A program made the translations under genes and the position numbers. Positions 24,301 through 34,432 of a stretch of 64,000 nt of DNA are shown here, one piece after another. The DNA lies in assembly GCF_000471905.2 (NCBI RefSeq), contig NW_006497557.1, forward strand, positions 1,801,858-1,865,857. Reading direction: 5' to 3'. Source of the DNA: Amborella trichopoda. Taxonomy: Eukaryota; Streptophyta; Magnoliopsida; Amborellales; Amborellaceae. A model generated the notes under the pieces. The model had not been told where the DNA came from. It saw nothing but the letters and a program-made list of their open reading frames with translations, and did not search any database. How positions within the stretch are numbered: the stretch's first letter is position 1; the number at the start of each line of letters is the position of its first letter.

Positions 24301-26750
24301 ACGACCAAATATATTGTTGGGTAAGCTCTTAAATTGAGTAATATTTGTACTTTAGAAATATTTTTTATTCACTTTGTGATATGGAAAACTATATAAAAAG
24401 GCTCTTTACTTTTTGTACAAAGAGGTCATAATCATTTTGTCCATCACATTGTCGAACTTCATAACATAATCCAAGCTAACCAATTTTCCATCTAATGTCT
24501 AGGAGTGATTATAACCACCTTATAACAAAGGTAAATAGTATATGCAATCCGGACTGATCTCCTTTTCAAAAAATAAAACAAAAAATGAAGGATTTCGAGC
24601 CATTGAAGTCCAATGGATGCCCTAGAGTCAATTCTATAGGGGTGTTGATTTGGAAAATCATTTACTTTCCAAAGCACATTTTCTTTTCTTCTTTTTTACC
24701 TTAAGAAATTCATCTGATGAATAAATAGGATTTATTTTTTCTTGGTGTGACACCACACCTGCAATTGGGACCGCAAAATCTTCCTTTTTACATTTTAAAT
24801 AGTAGAACAATTTAAAGAAAACATAAAAAAGGAAATGAAAGAGGGGAATAAATACCATTATTGGTAATTAGTACTGAGTGGGTTGGTAGGGCATCCAACC
24901 CAAGGCTCAAAATATCCATAACTTAGGCCGACTTTTGCCTTTATTTATTATAATAATAGTAGGGAAAAGAGCAGTGTGGAAGATGAAAGAGGTTCTCATG
25001 CACTCCTTTTATTAACGAGGGTTGGCAATACTGATGGAAAAGGTTTCTACTTCTCACCTTTTTTTATGGCGCACTTCTCTACATTTTCAAGTGGGAGGTT
25101 TTCTTTGTGGACAAAAGATTGTTAGGCATGAGACCTGATCAGTGGTCATGAATTATCACTTACTCTTCACATCGTACATTGACTCTTTAAGCCAAATATA
25201 ACTGTCCACAATGTCATGGCCTCTCATATTTCCCACCAAGGGTTGATCTCCTATTTTCAAGCAATGGTTGAGGAGTCTCCGATATTGCACCAACATTGAA
25301 GAATCTATCCTCTACGTGTACCGTTTTTTGGTAGATCAGCGGGAAGGGCTCCCTATATTTAACAGTAATAGAACACAAGATGTAGAAATAAAATTCAAGA
25401 CGTTATATCAGCCTGACTACTTATGTTACGAGTCCATTAGATGTTTGTGAGAGCAATATAAGGACTATAGAGAACCATCAAGAAAGTCATTAAATAAACA
25501 AAAAAACATTTCAAAAAAATATGTAGCTATACTATGGGTTTCGAGGGGAGACTTTTTCAGTGGTAGTTTTAAATTGCTCCTCTTTATTGGAGCCATTGTC
25601 CATTAATGTGTTTAGATTAGGCGATTAATAAGTTTTGTCCCTAGCCCGTCAACCCCCACACTCTAGTGTTGTAGATTCATTACCACTAATCAGCCTTGGC
25701 AGGCGCTTATAAATAGATACATCATCCATGATAACGATTTAAAGATGTATTTAAACGATGAGTCTTAAGGTAGATTAAAAATTAATATTAATCTAGACTA
25801 CATTTGAATGTGTTTTGGTAATTTCACTTATAAGCATTTGAGATGATTATTTCACATCTTTAATTTGGAGTAGCTCTAGAGAGGGAGAGAAGGTTTTGGT
25901 TTGCTTACCAGAACATTGCCACCGCCAGAGGCAGGGAAGAGGATGGGCTTTGAAATCTTAAAACTTCCTCCTTGCAAGTCGATCTCCACTCCTCCCAAAT
26001 CTCTTATCCCCGGTAACAGTACATTGTCGCTCTTAACCTTGAAAGCATCTGCCAACGCGCTCATGATCGCATCGCTACTATCATTCTGGCCCGTCGGGTC
26101 GGCCCCATATTCCACTGGATAGAAAACCTTACCACCCCCACTCTGCAATTCAAGAATTAAATGAACAACAAAAGTTAAAACAACTCCATTCCCAGAATCA
26201 ATAAGAAAATTCAATCCATCACATTCAAAAACCCCACCTCCTTCTATGTAGAATCAACCCATCCATATATACTCAAATTTTAAAATCAAAACCAAATCAT
26301 CATCTATAAAAACCACATTTACTCTAGCTCTACTTCATCACCTCCTTCTTCTATACAGATCAATACCCAAATAAAAATCAAGGTGAAGCACTATCCAAAA
26401 ATCTTTTCATTAACATTTAAATAGGAAAAAAAAACACATTTCTGGTTCTTTCGAAAACCACCTTATCTATTCTAAAGTTTGGATTGTGAAGCACTATCCA
26501 AAATTCTTTACATTAACATTTAAATAGGGAAAAAACCACATTTTCACATTTAAATAGGAAAAAGACCACATTTTCTTGTTCTTTAGAAAACCACCTTATC
26601 TATTCCAAGTTTGGATTGCTGGTGGATTGCAGCCCGGTGGATTGCAGCCCGGTTCTTAAACCTTGCATAGTACTCAGACACAGAGACTCTAGGAGTCGCT
26701 GAAGCTGAAGCAAACAACAAAGAAAGAAAAAGAACGCTGGTCAGATTCAT
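21374..26750 (-). CDS. QRT3-like polygalacturonase / pectin-lyase-fold secreted protein (three exons)
   Basis: Minus-strand exons are 26750-26595, 26142-25909 and 22459-21374, giving about 491 residues. Acceptors are AG and donors GT. Exon 2 is phase 0 at both ends, so its join to exon 3 is clear (GGGNVL then IHGGSLRAS). The exon 1 donor is the least certain site. ATG 26750 is chosen because MNLTSVLFLSLLFASASA is a signal peptide; an in-frame ATG at 26765 would add five residues. Exon 2 has the pectate_lyase_3-type start KVFYPVEYGADPTG. Exon 3 has the beta-helix core, with HETFITDSFVGQHITAGGDP and HCYNKATGFGGVGIYVK. Wording and length fit the QRT3 group (Arabidopsis QRT3 cuts pectin so pollen tetrads separate), so a cell-wall role is inferred. 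A 15-bp duplication in exon 1 repeats RAAIH. Intron 1 is 452 bp, intron 2 about 3.4 kb. No break is seen; it is probably functional. Confidence 0.88.
22911..23475. repeat. MITE-like inverted repeat in intron 2 of the QRT3-like gene
   Basis: The left arm (22911-23098) and right arm (23257-23475) are imperfect reverse complements. The inner ends TTAGGGCACTTTGGGAC and GTCCCAAAGTGCCCTAA are perfect, AATGGTAGGGTTG pairs with CAACCCTACCATT, and AAAAGATCCATTT pairs with AAATGGATCTTTT. About 160 bp of unpaired DNA lies between the arms. The right arm holds a long A-rich run. Outer ends and target duplication are unclear. Confidence 0.65.
23625..23790. repeat. 82-bp tandem duplication in intron 2
   Basis: Two nearly identical copies beginning TTTATATAAAAAATAAATGA and ending TATTCCATTGGATA / TATTTCATTGGATA, offset by 82 bases. 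Confidence 0.85.
23890..24550. repeat. Dispersed intron repeats around GGTAAATGGTCTCATTATAT
   Basis: The word GGTAAATGGTCTCATTATAT occurs twice within 30 bases (near 23960 and 23993). Diverged relatives with the preceding GACCACCTTGTA word lie near 22740 and 24520. This suggests old local duplication inside the intron. No coding signal is visible. Confidence 0.6.
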
Positions 26751-26836
26751 TCTCTCTCTCTGCAAAGTTTGTAAAGTAGAGAGAGAGAGAAATAAAAAAG
26801 AAAAATGGGAAATATGGAAGAATAAAAATCAGGGGG

Positions 26837-26849
26837 TTTAAATAAATTT
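26837..26849 (-). promoter_or_regulatory. TATA-like element upstream of the QRT3-like gene
   Basis: The minus strand reads AAATTTATTTAAA about 90-100 bases before the start codon at 26750. It is followed by a CT-rich stretch (CTCTCTCTCTCT near 26780) that is common in plant 5' leaders. Position fits a core promoter; activity is not shown. Confidence 0.4.
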
Positions 26850-27075
26850 GGTAGAGAGATACCTCGGCCTCATTTGCCAGGGGAGAGATTACCAATTGCC
26901 ACGCTTTCACCGAGTAAGTTACGCCAACGGCCTAAACAGAGAGATATCTCTCTTTCTCATGAGAGAGAATAAAAAGGAAGGGACCTTGCATTTTGGGTAA
27001 ATGTCGTCAATACCCCAATTTCTTTTGGACTAATGTTCCCCACTCTGCCATTTTGACCAATGCCACCCTAGAAGC
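26850..27075. other. Upstream flank of the QRT3-like gene, no gene seen
   Basis: AT-rich and GA-rich promoter-side DNA with no coding signal that I can support. A GAGAGATTACC word near 26885 resembles the target-site word around the retroposon at 27141; the meaning of this is unclear. Confidence 0.5.
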
Positions 27076-27580
27076 AGGGTTGGTAATGAGTGGGGCGGCC
27101 GGGCGTTAAAATGGTTCGGCCTAGAGGAGAGATTACCCTACAATCGCCCCTGACTGGTTAATAGAATAGAGTTCCGAAATTTTTGCTGCAGGTGCATAAA
27201 CTTTACATGAACGATCTGAAAGAGAAGCCAATGTTTCACTTTTGCTGAATGCTTCATTCTCCCATGTCTATCGAGAAAACAATATTCGGGTGATAGATTA
27301 GCTAAGTTTTGTCTATCTTTGCCCAATTTTTTTTTTATGCTTTAATTTCGGATATGTAACCGATGCTTTTCATGTAGTTATTCAATAAAAGTTATTGATA
27401 TTAGTCAAAAAAAATAAAAGAGAGACTACCTATTGGCATGCGCTGTGGCCCGCGGGCGGGCTAGGGCCAATGCCAACCCAGCCTTATCCTTTTATTGTTT
27501 CCTTTATTTTTTCTAGCCCGGCCTGGGCTGGCACTTAGCGTAGGCTAGGAGCAAGGCTGTCCCGGCCCGTTGCCACTCTA
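27076..27580. mobile_element. Probable non-autonomous hAT-like element, diverged
   Basis: The left end CAGGGTTGGTAATGAGTGGG and the right end, read on the minus strand as TAGAGTGGCAACGGGCCGGG, are imperfect inverted repeats. They resemble the GGTGGCAACGGGCCGGGC type of plant hAT ends. GC-rich palindromic DNA (27440-27560) lies inside. The flanks share only a CCTAG core. Another small element has inserted inside. No coding region is seen. Confidence 0.4.
27141..27419 (+). mobile_element. Poly-A-tailed retroposon fragment (5'-truncated LINE or SINE)
   Basis: About 280 bases ending in an A-rich tail (AAAAAAAATAAAA at 27407-27419). It is flanked by a diverged target duplication, GAGAGATTACCCTA (27127-27140) and GAGAGACTACCTA (27420-27432). 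An AATAAAA signal and the word TTATTGATATTAGTC precede the tail, as at the 3' ends of plant non-LTR elements. No reverse transcriptase motif remains, so the family is uncertain. Confidence 0.5.
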
Positions 27581-27954
27581 GCCTAGGCGGAAGTTGGTAT
27601 ATACGGTGTACTGTAACAGCGTGGAGATTCTTAGGCGTTTCGGTTTTGGGTTAAATATGAGACCGGTTGTTTTCGGTGACGCGTAGTTGATGGATGGATA
27701 ACAAAGTTTAGTTAGGGAAAGTGGTCGTCTCCACTCACTCAGACGCGTCTCTCCGTGTCAACGCCTAAATTATCCCAAATTTGACTTCTTTTTGTGCGAT
27801 TTTAGCTATTATTCATTATCCAACACCCACTGTTAGTTGAGATGCAGGACTTTAATTATCCTATGTATATACTTAGATTTTGTTTTTTTTTGGGTTTTTA
27901 TCTTTGTAGATAAAACCTAGTTGTGAAGGGGTACCTCGAAATTATACATTCGAC
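27581..27954. other. Spacer with no recognised feature
   Basis: About 370 bases between the hAT-like element and the autonomous-type hAT remnant. I see no coding signal, repeat or RNA gene in it. Confidence 0.5.
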
Positions 27955-30384
27955 CAGTGGTTTAAAAAGCGGATCGGTGACCCGGATCGGGCACCCCAAA
28001 AACCCATCTGGATCGGTGAATTGACAATCCGGATCAAGAATCAGCGATGCGGATCTGGAATCGGCCGAATAGATCGGATTAAGCCATAAAAAAATCTAAA
28101 AAAAAAATTAAAATTCTTTATAAATATTGGTTTTTAGGAATCCAATAAAAAATGGGGGTACTCCATTAAGAATTTTAATTTCTTTGCATGAATAAACGAA
28201 TATTTATATGTTATTTCCCTGCATGAACTACTGTTTACCAATTAGTTTATATCACACAAAAGGATAAACATAGAATTATCATAGATTAAGTATATCATCA
28301 TACATAGACTACAATAAAGCATACAATTCGTAACATACGACCAAAAAATAAAAAGTAAAATAAAACGATGTCGTTCTTCATCTTGGTCACACTGGTGCCA
28401 TTGATTTAATTCGCGTGACAATTCATTGACTCACTCTAAAAACGAATCATCTAAATTAGTTGGCACCTGACTATACCAAAATCCCTGAGTGTTAGTGTTT
28501 TGTTGTGATCCTAATCTAAAATCCTCAAAGCTTGTCCATCCTTAATGCTCACCTACACTGTCGTGCTCATCCCTACCCTCTTGCTGTTGGGACTCGATAT
28601 GTGAATAATTTAGCTGGGATTGGGTGGCGACAGAATCATCATCTCTCTCATTTTCCCTTAGACCCCTTTCCCACTCTCCTTCATTCGATGCAATATCACC
28701 AACATCTCCGACAAATTGTAGATATGTTAGCGGGTTGTTTCCTCTTTCTTACTGCTCATCACCTTCTTCAAGATCTTCCTCACCAATAGCCTCAAGGAAT
28801 GCTCTCTTGTGCAACACTGGCTCCTCTTCCTTTACTACCCATTGTTCTGCTATGTCTATGACAAATATTGTGTCCAAGTTTATCGGCCCGAAGTCTTCAA
28901 ACTTCCTTCTTATTTGTCGCTCTCGGAAGTTTAAGTTATAATGAACATAGACTAGTTTCTGAAGCCTCTCCGAAGTGAGTCTATTCCTCTTAGTAGTATG
29001 CAACTATTGGAATGTACTCCAGTTTCGCTCACACCCAGTAGCAGAACATATACATGAGAGCACCTTGATTGTTATCCTCTTTAGGTGAGGTACATCACAA
29101 CCATATATCTCCCACCATTCATCTGGATTAAAATGCAAGAAGCATTGTAAGGGCAAGAACAATTCATAAGATTAAATATATGAATGACAAAATATTAGTT
29201 AGGGGATAACCTGGATCCATCTTAGTTCGAGATTTTCTGGCAAGTCTAGTTTCGAAGGATCCTATGGCATCCCTAAATATAGCAATCTAAAACAAAATAT
29301 TTCGTTTTAGTGCATTATTCCTCACAAATATAACAACTCAATCAAGTTCTTATCCAAATATTAAATAGTACCTCTTGTATTGTTGCTACTTGGTTTTGAT
29401 CGCTTCTCTCAAGCCTGAAAATAATGTATCTGACTTCTTCCATAATCTTGTGAAGATGTTCAGGCGTTAAATAGAAAAATTTTGGGTTGAAGTAGTAACC
29501 TAGAAAATACATAGATAGAGAAAGGTCATTTAAAATTCCATAAAAAATAATTGAGAATTAAACATTCTAATGATATAAAATATATATGTACCTACATAAT
29601 GAATTGGACGTCCAAATTTGGTGTTCCACCTTCTTTCTATAATCTTGATCACTTTACTAGCAAAACTACACTTCTCCCCAATAGCTGATTTGACCCTCTC
29701 GATATCTTCATAAAGGATGCCCATGGTAGCTTTATTGTCAGCATCCACCATTATTAACATCGTGATCAAAGGGGCAGTGGCCTCTACTATACTGGAATAT
29801 CGAGACCAGAACCTCCTATTTGAGACTATGCCGTCTACTTCTAGCCCCGTACTAGACTTCGAGAGGCGGTCATTTAACCACTCTTCACTGATAAACAATC
29901 TCTTTAATGTACCTTCAGATTCTCGAATGGAGTCCACAGCCAAGTAATCTATTGCAAAGTGGGTTATGCCAGGCCTGATTATCTCTTTTTTCTTAGACTG
30001 TTCTCTAAACAAAAATAAAATTTTAGAGTGGTTATGTATAAATCTTGATACCAACCTCGCTTCCTGTAGAGTCTCCTTCACAATTTTGATCTCACTGATC
30101 TCCTCTAACATAAGATCGATGCTGTGTACAACACACGGGGTCCATACTAGATGCTTCCTCTTATCCATCAACTTGCTGCCCGTAGAAACACATGCATGCG
30201 TATTGTCCGCAATAAACTGGACTACATGCTTATCTCCCACCTCCTCCATTATTTGATCATATAGTCGTACTAAGAAGTTTGCATCCTTCTTTATCCCTGA
30301 TACGTCATTGCTAGACAAAAAAGTTGTACCTTTTGAGGAATAGGCCAAGAAGTTAAAAAACTCCTTTTTGCTAACTTTCTATCA
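27955..30384 (-). mobile_element. hAT-superfamily DNA transposon, 5' part missing
   Basis: The left end CAGTGGTTTAAAAAGCGG at 27955 resembles hAT terminal repeats and is followed by GGATCGG-rich subterminal DNA. The minus strand then carries a hAT transposase split by introns. The right side stops near 30384, where truncated Tekay LTR sequence begins, so the other terminal repeat and the transposase amino end are lost. The LTR is also missing its own end there, so the junction is a deletion rather than a clean insertion. The element cannot move on its own. Confidence 0.72.
28749..30384 (-). pseudogene. hAT transposase, 5'-truncated, with introns and a stop
   Basis: Minus-strand exons are (30384)-29592, 29499-29372, 29286-29211 and 29122-28749, each joined by GT-AG introns in a consistent frame. 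The first has the DUF659-like words FIADNTHACVSTG and WTPCVVHSIDLMLEEI. The last has the hAT dimerisation core CSATGCERNWSTF followed by RNRLTSERLQKLVYVHYNL. A TAG codon interrupts the frame right after WSTFQ, and the start codon and any BED zinc finger are missing. Transposase cuts and pastes the element; this copy is dead. The carboxyl end is very acidic (EEDLEEGDEQ). Confidence 0.85.
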
Positions 30385-32652
30385 AGATAACAGGTTAAGA
30401 ACTCAAGATATAAACAATTACATATAAACAATTATAAGCAATCTTAACACTGGTTACTCCCGAAGTAGAAGCATGTCCATCCGAATAAGCCAATCTTGTT
30501 ACTCAGGACTTCTACCCTCTCTCAGGAAGGAAGGCAATGATAAATGGATGACCCATTTCGTAATGCCTTCATACACACACACAATCCCTAATTCGCATTG
30601 GGGCTTTTGATAGGCTGAGGTCCTTATGCCCTTCTGACGAGAGAGCGTTACACGACCACTGAATGGCCCAATGTGTAAGGCCCAGATAGATTAGGGGGGT
30701 GCGACCCTCCCAAATATTCACATTCACTTCCTAACTCCTGTTCTATCATGGGGAGTGAGGGAAAGATCGCAACTGCCGACACCATCATTCACACAGTAGG
30801 TATCCTACCCAATAGGCAGCAGCTAGCCATTATATTAAAGTCATGTCTTATTACAACCATACACTCATATCACATAGGCATGTCTTATTACAACCATGCA
30901 CATTCATATCACATAGGTATGTCTTATTACAACCATGCACATTCATATCACATAGGCATGTCTTATTACAACCATGCACATTCATATCACATAAGCTTGT
31001 CTTATTACAATCATGCACATTCATATCACATAAGCATGTCTTATTACAACAATGCCGATTCAGTGGTTCATAATCATATTCACAAACATTCACGAGCATT
31101 CACTAGTTCATAAGCATTATCCATTTCATAAACATGTCTTATTACAACCATGCCTTATACAATAATTCATGAGCATTCATAAACATTTTCCAGTTCATAC
31201 CCTAAGTATGTCTTATTACTACCATACTTAGTGAATTATTCGTGGGCATTCACCAATTCGTAAGCATTAACCATACTTAGTCAATTTATTCGTAAAAGAA
31301 GAGGCACTTTGTTGTGACAGTTCCCTAGAAATCGGGCATAACTCCCTGTCCATAGAGAATTTGGTCATGGTTCCAAAATCAATTCAAAACTAGACTCACT
31401 TACCTTCCATTTAAAACTAGTTTGGGCTCCATTAGGGACATTTCGGTCATCCAACAGGTTGTTAATGAAACGTGTAAGATTCTGGAAATTCCTGCAACTA
31501 CAACAGTGACATTCCCATAGAAAAAGTAGAGTAATTTCCAATCAACAAGGAATTTCGCCCTACCATCGAATTAATTTTTGGAGTAAACACAACAATTTTT
31601 CATTTAAAATTGGTTTGGGTTCATTTGGACATGTTTTGATTTGTTAATCGTTCATCACAAAATCATGCACATTTCTTGGAATTTCATTTCCAAGTTTTGG
31701 CACAATTCAAAGAATGAGTGACATCTTCCAAACCAAAGTAGGCATTAATACAAGGAATTTTTCATATTCAACTAGATTCACAAGGGTGATTATATACTAA
31801 TTTTCATAACTAACAGAAATATCTACAATGCTCCATTCATCATGAAATTAACTATTACAGTTCTAGAAATTCAGGCTCATTCTAGCATAATACATACATC
31901 CATCTCATTCCTACAATTTCATACAAGTTCCTTCTTAGATTTCATACTACATAAGCAACTAAATCGTGGAAGCAGGGATGCCATATCTACTTACCTGCAC
32001 CAAGAAGTTCCAAGCTTTCCCCACACAGTTTTTCTTCAAGGCCAAGCATCCAATGGAGGGTCTCAATCTTGAGGCTCTAAGGCAATAAGGGGAAAAACGT
32101 GGGTGAGAGAGAGAGAGAGTGCATGTGAAATTCTTGAGAGGGGTGTGTTAAGGGGAAAATGAGGATAGGGCAGCGTGCACAAGCCATGTGGCGCTCATGC
32201 AAAAGCTGAGTGACATCTGGTGGCATTAAAGTGGTACACATGCAATGGCAAGTAAAGAGGTTCCCCTGGCTTAGAACACTCACGATGGCTGCTCTTGGTC
32301 TTCTTCACACACAGCGGCTGGCTGAAGCTCTTTATGTACACTCGTGGCATCTACACATGCAACACCAATGTCAGCTGCTCTTGGTCCTCTTCACACACGG
32401 CGGCTGGCTGGAGCTCTTCACTTACACTCATGGTGGCTACACACGCAACACCCATGGCGGCTGGCTGGAGCGCTTCCCTTACACTCGCAACGACTACACA
32501 CGCGACACCCACGACGGCTACACACTTCACCCGCGACGGTTGGCATTTACATGCACGAGATAATCTTCTCATACTTTGCCGCGCATGGTGGCACATGCCC
32601 TTAGCCATGCTCGGTGGCACACTCTTGCTCCAGAAAAGCCTGGGTCCTTACA
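30385..32652 (-). mobile_element. 3' LTR of a Tekay-like element (minus strand), incomplete
   Basis: On the minus strand it starts TGTAAGGACCCAGGC at 32652, next to a polypurine tract. It shares its body with the LTR at 6686-10057; GAAGTAGAAGCC near 7390 matches GAAGTAGAAGCA near 30464. Comparison suggests that about 0.7 kb of its far end is absent at the hAT junction. It is part of the same element as the chromodomain end at 32653-32821; the rest of that element lies beyond the window. Confidence 0.8.
30842..31065. repeat. 39-bp tandem repeat, about six copies, in the Tekay 3' LTR
   Basis: The unit is CATGTCTTATTACAACCATG followed by CACATTCATATCACATAGG, repeated at exact 39-base spacing. 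Because 39 is a multiple of three, long open frames with a 13-residue repeat appear on both strands; I regard these as by-products. Confidence 0.92.
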
Positions 32653-32821
32653 TCATCCCCCCCCCCTCCTTAAAAAGGATTTTTTCCTCCAAATCATATC
32701 TTATTGATCAAATAAATGTGGATATCTATCCCTATTTTCATCTTCTCATTCCTATGTTGACTCTTCCCACGAATGATATTGCCACAATAGTCGAACCAGA
32801 CGGATCTCCTTATTACGTAAC
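32653..32821 (-). mobile_element. Tekay element 3' internal end: chromodomain fragment and polypurine tract
   Basis: On the minus strand a polypurine tract (AAGGAGGGGGGGGGGATGA) lies directly before the LTR. Upstream are words typical of the carboxyl end of Tekay pol, including the chromodomain-like RLLWQYHSWEES. The chromodomain is the part that can bind modified histones. The fragment ends at 32821, where the family-B LTR begins. Fossil. Confidence 0.75.
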
Positions 32822-34420
32822 TGTTGGAAGGTATTTTTCATCAACGTGGGGCCCTCACTCAATAAAGCCTAGAAAACAGTGGAAATTCTACAAGTCTCAG
32901 AATAGCCCTGCAATTAGCCAAAATCTTCGTGAGGTCTCTCGAAAATCTCCCTTCAAGTTTCATCGCATTCCGACATGTCTAAGGTAGTGTAGACTGAGAA
33001 ACAGTTATGAAAGAATTGGCCTCTCGCGCCCTGAAATGACCCCTATAACTAGAGATGCATTTTCGGTGTCTTAAATTGCTATGGGACCACTACCATTGGA
33101 TCCGTCACGGTTGAAACTCAGGAGTCAAATTTTTGCCCAAACAGACACTCCAGGAAGAAGTTATAATCAAAAGAGTGAAAATCGATGGGCCACATGTTAT
33201 TCCCGTGCGGCCACCCTACAACTCCAAACCATTGAAGGGACAGTCACGACTAGGGAATTTTGACACTCATATCTCATCCGTCCCCATTCGAATCGCACTC
33301 AAATTTGGTGAGCATGTTCATCTAGTCAAGATGAGCGATTCGATATGTGGCACGCCCCGTGACAATGCCCAAGCATGAAGAAAAGCTAGAGAGAAGTTGC
33401 TGATCCGTGAAGAAAGTGGAAGAAATTCAGCAGCATAGTGCTTCGCTCAAGCGGCCAGATCATGCTGCTCGCGAGCTCGATTGACGCGAGATCAATTCCT
33501 TTGTGTGCTTAAGGTCTCGGGTTACCTTTGACTCAACCACGTACATGATGAACGGTCGAATTCTACACATGAAGCCGATGAATTGACTGCAAAATCCGTC
33601 ACTGGAATCGAGCTACGTTTGTTGTCCACGATCGTAATGGCATGCTAAGTGTAATTCAACGAAGAAATCACCAAAAAACTTCAAGGAAGGAGTACAATAT
33701 TGATCCGAAGTTTCAAGATCCATTTAAATTTCAAGTCACATGATCGTGCACTAAAAACACGATCCATGGCTCAAAGTTGGTATCAAATCTATTGCCATGC
33801 TGAGCCCTATAAGAAAACCATCATCTTATGATCAACCGGTATTGGAACGACCCCGGATCAGCCATGGAAGGTCATGCAAGTTCTAAGGCAACACAGGGAC
33901 TGTTCTAGAATTCCACGAATTGTTAGGAAGGGGCAAATCTATCATTTTTGCACCCAGTTTTCTAGTTTCTCTAAATTCAATTTAATCTTAATTTTCAACA
34001 ATTAGGGTTACTTTTGATCATCCACCCATGTTTGGGGTAAATTCTATATATACGTACCAGTATTGTACACACCAAGGACTCAACCGTTCACAAAAGAACG
34101 AGTTTTTACTTAATACATTTTCTGTTTCTTCTCATTGTTGGGTCACATTTGAGAGAGAGAGAGGTGAGAGAAACTTTTAGCCGGTACCTCTAAGGTCAAG
34201 GCAAACTTTCTCTCTCTTCTTTTTTATTTTCTTCTTCCCTCTCTCTTCTCCCTTTTCTCCATATGAGTTCCTCGTGACTGTCACAGGGAAGCGAATTGTT
34301 CAAGCTTCCTTTCCTACTCTCCTCCTAAGTTAGAACTCACGGTCCGGCTCCCAGGCTCTCACATGGATCGGTGTGAGAAGGGACTTGAAAGATCCTGCCT
34401 CCCCGCTACCTTACCCTGGT
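32822..34420 (+). mobile_element. 5' LTR of the family-B element (right border approximate)
   Basis: The start is fixed by similarity to the LTRs at 14563, 44992 and 53179. The body carries AAATTTGGTGAGCATGTTC near 33300, GGCACGCCCCGTGACAATGC near 33349 and GGGACTGTTCTAGAATTCCA near 33896. It ends in a CT-rich stretch before the gag-like region. The typical 3' end word of the family (GAGGCACTTAGCCA) is not found here, so the border is uncertain. Confidence 0.65.
34044..34052 (+). promoter_or_regulatory. TATA box of the family-B 5' LTR
   Basis: CTATATATA, followed by ACGTACCAGTATTGTACAC. Matching TATA elements occur at the same place in the LTRs near 46262 and 54468, so this is probably the core promoter of the element. 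Confidence 0.6.
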
Positions 34421-34432
34421 TGACCCTCGACC

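Noticed and set aside
28532-28941. Plus-strand open frames of 85 and 105 codons
   Set aside because: They lie opposite the last exon of the hAT transposase, which explains the coding-like composition.
30748-31113. Open frames with a 13-residue repeat (HSYHIGMSYYNHA type)
   Set aside because: The 39-bp tandem repeat is a multiple of three, so frames stay open on both strands; the block lies in an LTR and no other coding evidence exists.
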